Below, one piece after another: positions 42,512 through 47,015 of a stretch of 47,015 bases of DNA; within the stretch, counting starts at the first letter, position 1, and each line of letters starts with the position of its first letter. A model generated the notes under the pieces. The model ran no database searches. It was not told where the DNA came from and saw only the letters and a list, made by a program, of their open reading frames with translations. The translations under genes and the position numbers were made by a program. The stretch comes from an uncultured Prevotella sp. (GTDB taxonomy: Bacteria > Bacteroidota > Bacteroidia > Bacteroidales > Bacteroidaceae): assembly GCA_900544825.1 (NCBI GenBank), contig UQWP01000020.1, positions 1-47,015 on the forward strand, written 5' to 3'.

Positions 42512-42778
42512 AAACCCTAAGAAGGGCAAAACAAAGATGTGAAAGGCGAAATAGGAAAGAAGAAATTAAGGTAACAAGCAAACATTTTTACGGATTAGGT
42601 TAGCTTTTCAGATATGTAAGAACACGTTTTTCTAAAAAAAGAAAGACTAAGAACCAGGGGATATTCTCATACTCCACATTGCAGAATACAATTCGTACAG
42701 CAATTGATATCAAGTTATATATCAACATTTTACACCTTATTATCGAAAGTAAAAGATTCACTTATTCCGCATCCCGAA

Positions 42779-42942
42779 ATCCGGTCATTAACGACCGGTC
42801 ATTATCGGTCATTAAGGTTTTCGGGGCGGCGAAAAGGGTCTATAGTATAATATTAAAATATTTTAATATTATACTATAGGGCTAAATGACCGGAAGTGAT
42901 TTTTCTTAATGACCGATAATGACCGGGCATTAATGACCAGAT
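42779..42942. repeat. Nested inverted repeat of CGGTCATT iterons around a perfect 40-bp palindrome
   Basis: Outer arms 42779-42816 and 42905-42942 are 38 nt each and match at 35 positions in inverted orientation. Each holds three CGGTCATT-type units. Inside, 42840-42879 is a perfect 40-bp A/T-rich palindrome (CTATAGTATAATATTAAAAT and its complement), concentric with the arms to within 1 nt. One more AATGACCG copy is at 42884-42891. The gap 42130-43241 has no supported gene; this element is its main content. Confidence 0.85.
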
Positions 42943-43035
42943 GGCTTTATTTTGTCCTCGCCACAACCTCCTGCTTCCTCATCCCCCCGTTTTCACAACT
43001 CACGGGAAAAGTGAAATCAAGTGACGGGAAAACTA

Positions 43036-43066
43036 TTGCTTCCTCGGGCTAAATTTCGTACCTTTG
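43036..43066 (+). promoter_or_regulatory. Promoter of the HU-family remnant
   Basis: ATTG at 43035-43038 and TACCTTTG at 43059-43066, 20 nt apart. It leads into a leader of about 170 nt and the truncated HU start at 43242. Confidence 0.65.
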
Positions 43067-43103
43067 CACCAGCAATCGAAGGAACAGCCTATTGTGCCGA
43101 AAA

Positions 43104-43170
43104 CCGGTCATCTATGAAGACCGGGGCTGGGCTTAAATGATGGCAGGCGCCGGTCATCTATGAAGACCCG
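43104..43170 (+). repeat. Duplicated CCGGTCATCTATGAAGACC hairpin in the HU leader
   Basis: Copies at 43104-43122 and 43150-43168. The first forms a stem CCGGTC/GACCGG (43104-43109, 43119-43124) closing on ATCTATGAA. Both lie in the 5' untranslated region and could be RNA hairpins or protein sites controlling the gene. Confidence 0.6.
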
Positions 43171-43241
43171 AAAACGGGGCACAGAGCGAGGGGTTCCGGG
43201 TAGTTGTGATTTCTAAGAACTCTTAAACACAGAACAAAAGT

Positions 43242-43319
43242 ATGATTAACTACAGCATCGTGATGCGCAGCGTGAACGCAAACCTCCTTGAGAGAAAAAA
43301 GAAACCTGGAAAATGGTGA
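43242..43319 (+). pseudogene. 5' remnant of an HU-family DNA-binding protein gene
   Basis: The frame starts M-I-N-Y-S-I-V-M-R-S-V-N-A-N-L-L-E, a start typical of the HU-like proteins that accompany DUF3987 and amidase genes in Bacteroidota, then departs into R-K-K-K-P-G-K-W and a stop at 43317-43319. The homology ends right after CTCCTTGAG (codon 17). The rest of the gene (normally over 100 codons) is missing, replaced by DNA leading to the IS110 copy. Promoter and leader are intact, so a short RNA may still be made. Confidence 0.6.
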
Positions 43320-43327
43320 TTCATTTC

Positions 43328-43335
43328 CGGTCATT
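43328..43335 (+). repeat. Isolated CGGTCATT iteron next to the HU remnant
   Basis: CCGGTCATTATCG at 43327-43339 repeats the unit found at 42796-42808. Confidence 0.5.
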
Positions 43336-43434
43336 ATCGTTTTTCAATCCATGGTTGATTCCCGGCCAAAAGCTCCAGAATCAGTACGCCCTGTTTTACT
43401 CTAATTGAGCAAGCTTTGAGCGCATTTTTTAACG

Positions 43435-44443
43435 TTAATTATGTTTAACGACCCTTGGATCTTGCCTGATGTAGTTTACATCATAGAATTCATCTTTTTC
43501 CACGAGGGTGAATATGATTCTTAGCAATTTGTTTGCTATGGCATTTAGTACATAATGACGCGGCTTTTTATCTATTAAAGTACGTCTCTCGTAATACAGT
43601 TTAATCTCCTTGTTGTGCAATCTGGCGCTTTCTGCGCAGATGTACAACAAGGTCTTTGAACGTCTATTGCCAATTTTGGATATATGTGCTCCCTTGTCCA
43701 TTTTTCCCGATGATTTTTCGTATGGCGCAGTTCCTGCATAAGTAGAATATTGGCGCGCTGTAGTTATTTTTGTGAAATTGTCTGTTTTTACCAATAGTTC
43801 TACAGCGGTAATCAGACCAACTCCATTGACACTTTTAACAATCTCATAGTTGTGATGAATGCAGTCATGCCCATTTATGACTTTCAACATTTCTTTTTCC
43901 GTCTCGGCAATTTCCGTGTCCAACATCTCTTTAATACGGTCCATGCTTCGCTTGACGGCAAGACTTCTGATAGGACGGCAATCCTCGCTCTTGTCGGCTG
44001 TTATTAGCTGCTTACGCTGTTCTACAAGCATTTCTCGATGGCGTGCCAATTAACGAAGCTCATATAGAGCCTCTTCTGGAAACGTCTTGTATTTCAGCTT
44101 ATCAGGATATCTTTCTCCAAAATCTCTGAGCAGTGCACAATCCAGGACATCCGTCTTGGCACGGTCAGGGGTAGCTCTATATCTATGGATGACATATCCA
44201 CCCACAAAGGCTATCTTTACATTGCTATCCATGCAGCACTTCAAGAGGGTATCACCATAAACTCCGGTATGCTCAGCAACCAATATAGCATCGCTTGGAA
44301 GGCCTTTTAAAAACTTTCCAATACCCTTTAAATTGTTCGTTACAACCTTATGTGAAGGTTGGTTTGATACTTTTTTTTGATGTCAAGTCGAAAAAACTTA
44401 CGTCAAATTTCTCTTTTGCCAAATCTATTCCGTATATTTGCAT
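43435..44443 (-). pseudogene. IS110-family transposase, inactivated by a frameshift and a nonsense codon
   Basis: The coding remnant covers about 336 codons, full IS110 length. It begins at ATG 44441-44443 with M-Q-I-Y-G-I-D-L-A-K, the first Asp of the RuvC-like DEDD site, then V-A-E-H-T-G-V-Y-G and K-T-D-V-L-D-C, and ends with the Transposase_20 domain (S-V-N-G-V-G-L-I-T-A, Y-A-G-T-A-P-Y-E-K-S-S-G-K). Two lesions are seen: a 1-nt frameshift near 44345-44355 (frame hits TAA after T-F-T) and an in-frame TAA at 44050-44052 between L-R and L-A-R-H. Two pieces stay open, 44283-44050 and 44049-43435. The transposase cannot be made in one piece. Confidence 0.85.
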
Positions 44444-44640
44444 TTTGAATGAAGTTTTTAATAAGAAGGGTGCTCCGTTCTGAGCGGCTACAACTATACT
44501 ACGAGTCCTGTCTTGTTCTACACAAGCAGGCTAATTTACTCTCAAGCTTCTGCTCAGAAAATATCCAGTTCCCCAAACAGGGCTAAGCCTTTACTATGCT
44601 AGAAAGGGCACAGGGTTAACGCTGGATATGGAGTATTTTT
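44444..44640 (-). ncRNA. Candidate IS110 bridge RNA region
   Basis: About 200 nt of noncoding DNA upstream of the transposase, where IS110 elements encode the bridge RNA that pairs with donor and target DNA. Stems visible: ATATCCAG (44561-44568) with CTGGATAT (44622-44629) enclosing a 53-nt domain with an inner stem GCCTTT/AAAGGGC (44587-44592, 44603-44609), and CCTG-CTTGT with ACAAG-CAGG (44507-44516, 44522-44530). The location and stems fit; the guide loops are not assigned. Confidence 0.5.
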
Positions 44641-44742
44641 CTTTTTTATTGTACTTATCTAATTTTCTGCAAAGTTAACAAAAGTTTGCAGATATAAAGA
44701 TTTTCACCTCTTTATTTTTCCAAGTGCAAATATAATAGAAAG

Positions 44743-44821
44743 GGCAAAAGCTTTGAATATTGCCTATTTGAAAGCTTTTGCCGGCTCAGGAGAGATTGTC
44801 TGTGGATAGACAACCTCTCCT
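44743..44821 (-). terminator. Two stem-loops after the SLC13 transporter gene
   Basis: First on the minus strand is AGGAGAGATTGTCT (44788-44801) with AGACAACCTCTCCT (44808-44821), one wobble. Next is GGCAAAAGCTTT (44743-44754) with AAAGCTTTTGCC (44771-44782), perfect, followed by CTTTCTATTAT. They terminate the transporter transcript. The rest of 44641-44742 is AT-rich with nothing I recognise. Confidence 0.7.
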
Positions 44822-44836
44822 AACAAAAAATACTTT

Positions 44837-46303
44837 TTAAATAAAGCCAAGACGGCAGAATGTGATGAGTACTGCATATCCGATTACCATACTTAGTACG
44901 CCCACGGTAAGACCAGCTTTCACCATGTCAGTCTGTTGGATAAGACCGGTGGAGTAGGCAATGGCATTTGGTGGAGTAGAGATTGGAAGCGACATTGCGC
45001 AAGAGGCTGCTACCGCTACGCCTATGAGGATTGTTTGGGTTCCTCCTATAGAAGTCAACTTGTCACCCATTCCAGAACATACCACGGTAAGAATCGGGAT
45101 GAGCAGGGCGGCGGTTGCTGTATTTGAGATAAAGTTACTCAGAATGAAGCAAACTAATCCTGAAACTACCATAATTACTAATGGGTTAAACTCTGCGAAT
45201 GGAATGCTATTTACCGCATTTTCTGCTAAGCCGGTTCCGTTCATGGCAAGACCGAGAGCAAAACCGCCTGCTACCATCCAGATAACAGCCCAATCTATGT
45301 CTTTCAGGTCGCTGGCTGTCACCACGCCTGTGAAGGCAAAAACTGCGATTGGAAGCATAGCCACGGTGTTTGCGTTGACACCTAGTTGCTTGCCGCATAC
45401 CCAAAGAAGGATGGTGACGAAGAATGTGACACCTACAACTATAGTACGCCAATTGTGACTTATATTGCCATCGATTTTTAATTCTATAGTCTTTTGTGAG
45501 AATGGGAACATCTTGCGGATGATAAACCATGCGCAGAAAAGCATGATGATAACCATCGGAGCCATAATTGCCATCCATTCTCCAAAACCAATTCCAAGGT
45601 TCAAACCTGCAGGGTCATTGAGGACCTTATAGGCAAAGGCGTTAGGAGGGGTTCCTATTGGGGTTCCCATACCTCCAAGGTTAGCTCCGATAGGAATGGC
45701 CATAGTCAGCGCTACTCTTCCTTTTCCGTTAGCAGGGAGCGACTTGAATACAGGGGTTAGGAAGGTAAGCATCATGGCAGCTGTGGCCGTGTTGGAGATA
45801 AACATGGAGAAAATACCGGTGATGAGCATAAAGCCCAATAGTACATTTTCTGAGCGCTTGCCAAATGGGGCAATCAATGTTTTTGCCATCAGTACGTCAA
45901 GGCCACTTTTGGTAGCTGCGATGGCTAGTACAAAGCCTCCCAGGAAGAGGATAATTGTAGGATCGGCGAAACATGCCATTACACCTTGGTAGTCCAACAG
46001 TTTACCGTACTCGCCCTCTGAACCTTGCATGACGGCAAAGGCCGAATCGGAGACGAAGAATAGCAGTACAAAAATGATAACTACGGAGGTGGCCCAAGCA
46101 GGAATTGCTTCTGTGAGCCATAGCATCACTGCCATTACGAATATGGCGATTACACGTTGTTGTACAACAGTGAGCCCCTCGATTCCAAAGCTGTCGATGG
46201 GTAAGTTCCATACTAGAATTGTGGCTAAGGCCGTGATGAGAAACATCAGAGCCTTCTTTCGATTGAAGTCACCTGTCAATACTTTCTTTACAGTTTCTTG
46301 CAT
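44837..46303 (-). CDS. SLC13/DASS-family sodium-coupled anion permease
   Basis: A 488-aa integral membrane protein with about 11-13 hydrophobic segments. Both S-N-T motifs of the family are present, each inside a re-entrant hairpin: F-I-S-N-T-A-T-A-A-M-M (about residues 168-178) and F-I-S-N-T-A-T-A-A-L-L (about 395-405), along with L-T-E-A-I-P and G-T-P-P-N / S-T-P-P-N. These proteins import di- or tricarboxylates, or sulfate, with sodium. The likely substrate is a C4-dicarboxylate such as succinate, which is inference. Confidence 0.9.
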   Translation of the reverse strand: MQETVKKVLTGDFNRKKALMFLITALATILVWNLPIDSFGIEGLTVVQQRVIAIFVMAVMLWLTEAIPAWATSVVIIFVLLFFVSDSAFAVMQGSEGEYGKLLDYQGVMACFADPTIILFLGGFVLAIAATKSGLDVLMAKTLIAPFGKRSENVLLGFMLITGIFSMFISNTATAAMMLTFLTPVFKSLPANGKGRVALTMAIPIGANLGGMGTPIGTPPNAFAYKVLNDPAGLNLGIGFGEWMAIMAPMVIIMLFCAWFIIRKMFPFSQKTIELKIDGNISHNWRTIVVGVTFFVTILLWVCGKQLGVNANTVAMLPIAVFAFTGVVTASDLKDIDWAVIWMVAGGFALGLAMNGTGLAENAVNSIPFAEFNPLVIMVVSGLVCFILSNFISNTATAALLIPILTVVCSGMGDKLTSIGGTQTILIGVAVAASCAMSLPISTPPNAIAYSTGLIQQTDMVKAGLTVGVLSMVIGYAVLITFCRLGFI

Positions 46304-46491
46304 TTTCTCTATGTTTTTATGGTTATACTTTTATTGTTAGTTGGGAAGCGCCATTATAGAAACGTCGTTCCTTTGCTGCAAAAATACACAATATTTTTGG
46401 ATTATCAATAAATAATTGAGAAAAACGATAAAAAAATAACCTTTTTCTGCAAAAAAACGAGAGAAAGTGAACTAGTTTACGGATTTTTTCT

Positions 46492-46499
46492 TATATTTG
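46492..46499 (+). promoter_or_regulatory. -7 box of the 94-aa gene
   Basis: TATATTTG, 52 nt before the ATG at 46552; the expected -33 position reads TTTA (46476-46479). Confidence 0.45.
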
Positions 46500-46551
46500 T
46501 AGAAAAAATAGCGATAGCAGTTATCGCTTTAGCCGATTAAAGTTTATTATC

Positions 46552-46836
46552 ATGAGTCAGTCAGTATTATTTTTTATCATCGTTTTGGTGATTGTGTTTG
46601 CGGTCATGGTGTCGTCTTACTTTCATAAGCGTCATCATGAGTTTAATATGGGAGATATTGAGAAGGCTGTGCGTGGAGCATATCCGGCAGGAGTGCGTTC
46701 TATTACTAAGGACGAACTTGTGAAGGGGGTAAAAAAGCACTTTCATTGTTCTTCTAAGGATGCACATTATATAATAGGTGTGGCCAGAAGAAAAAAGTTG
46801 GTAGATATTGCGGCTGGTCAGGTCACCTTGCTTTGA
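46552..46836 (+). CDS. 94-aa membrane-anchored protein with a winged-helix-like domain
   Basis: An N-terminal membrane segment (about residues 5-24, F-F-I-I-V-L-V-I-V-F-A-V-M-V) is followed by a basic K-R-H-H and a 60-residue soluble domain: I-T-K-D-E-L-V-K-G-V-K-K-H, then S-S-K-D-A-H-Y-I-I-G-V-A-R-R-K-K-L-V-D-I and a closing Q-V-T-L-L. The helix-helix-strand pattern looks like a small winged helix, so it may be a membrane-tethered DNA- or protein-binding module. Family not recognised. The frame has a good start context and its own promoter. Confidence 0.65.
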   Translation: MSQSVLFFIIVLVIVFAVMVSSYFHKRHHEFNMGDIEKAVRGAYPAGVRSITKDELVKGVKKHFHCSSKDAHYIIGVARRKKLVDIAAGQVTLL

Positions 46837-46947
46837 TTTATTTATATGCTTATATATATATATAATAAGGAGAAACGTGATTTTTGTGAGTTGAAAATGT
46901 TTATAACTGTTAAAAACGAAGAAAAATGAGACTTTTTCCTCAAAACA

Positions 46948-46979
46948 TTTGGTGGAATGGAAAATAGTTAGTACTTTTG
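46948..46979 (+). promoter_or_regulatory. Strong outward promoter at the window edge
   Basis: TTTG at 46948-46951 and TACTTTTG at 46972-46979, 20 nt apart. The gene or RNA it drives lies beyond base 47015. Confidence 0.65.
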
Positions 46980-47015
46980 CACTCGCTTTTGAGAAATACA
47001 CTTTCTCTAAGCAAC

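Larger units (their letters stand above)
43435..44640 (-). mobile_element. IS110-group insertion sequence (defective copy)
   Basis: Transposase remnant plus its upstream noncoding end. The left end (upstream of the gene on the minus strand) is long, as in the IS110 subgroup, and ends somewhere near 44630-44660; the right end must be close to the stop at 43435. Exact ends cannot be fixed because IS110 elements lack terminal inverted repeats and long target duplications. Confidence 0.7.

Noticed and set aside
42168..42542. 124-codon open frame on the plus strand (and a 72-codon one inside it)
   Set aside because: AT-rich, no ribosome binding site, no domain pattern, overlaps a terminator and the promoter of the cassette.
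46948..47015. tRNA or other RNA gene at the right edge
   Set aside because: Only a promoter and about 35 nt of transcript are visible; no cloverleaf can be formed.

Overview
The window looks like a chromosomal segment of a gut Bacteroidota, most likely Prevotella/Segatella (S. copri-like). This rests on the recurring promoter -7 box TAnnTTTG, AT-rich intergenic DNA, and gene families typical of that group: Wzi, WbsX, a VirE-N/DUF3987 protein, DUF5675, a DUF6769-like protein, NifJ and a serpin lipoprotein. The genus is inferred from family resemblance, not from a marker gene.

Layout. 1-1574: decayed 3' ends of two restriction-modification genes closed by a perfect inverted-repeat terminator. 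1643-2764: a minus-strand cassette of very small genes ending in a retropepsin-like protease, one gene carrying an in-frame stop. 2936-3111: a degenerate 22-bp tandem repeat array. 3229-13678: a surface polysaccharide locus, with Wzi and a lipoprotein on the minus strand and, divergently, Wzz, Wzx flippase, EpsG/Wzy polymerase, WbsX, a fucosyltransferase-like enzyme, two GT2 enzymes and a phosphoglycosyl transferase. 13776-20173 (minus): a heavy-metal RND efflux operon (DUF6769-like His-rich protein, CusB/CzcB, CusA/CzcA, TolC). 20346-34135: DsbD-like reductase, CobW/ZNG1 metallochaperone with a His-rich linker, GNAT acetyltransferase plus NAD-dependent DNA ligase, serpin, an ATP-grasp-like protein, a DUF4143-type ATPase and pyruvate:ferredoxin oxidoreductase (nifJ).

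34219-44640 is an accessory island between nifJ and an SLC13 transporter. It holds an amidase, DUF5675, a VirE-N/DUF3987 primase-helicase-like protein, three small DNA-associated-looking genes, a three-gene cassette with a degenerate PmeII/EcoO109I-like restriction endonuclease homologue and two unrecognised proteins, nested inverted repeats built on an 8-mer (AATGACCG/CGGTCATT) around a perfect 40-bp palindrome, the first 16 codons of a lost HU-family gene behind an intact promoter, and a dead IS110 copy whose upstream noncoding end probably encodes a bridge RNA. The window ends with an SLC13 permease, a 94-aa membrane-anchored protein and a strong promoter pointing out of the window.

For unusual biology, the best candidates are the retropepsin cassette, the iteron/palindrome DNA tied to the DUF3987 module, the three-gene cassette with the altered nuclease, and the IS110 bridge-RNA region.
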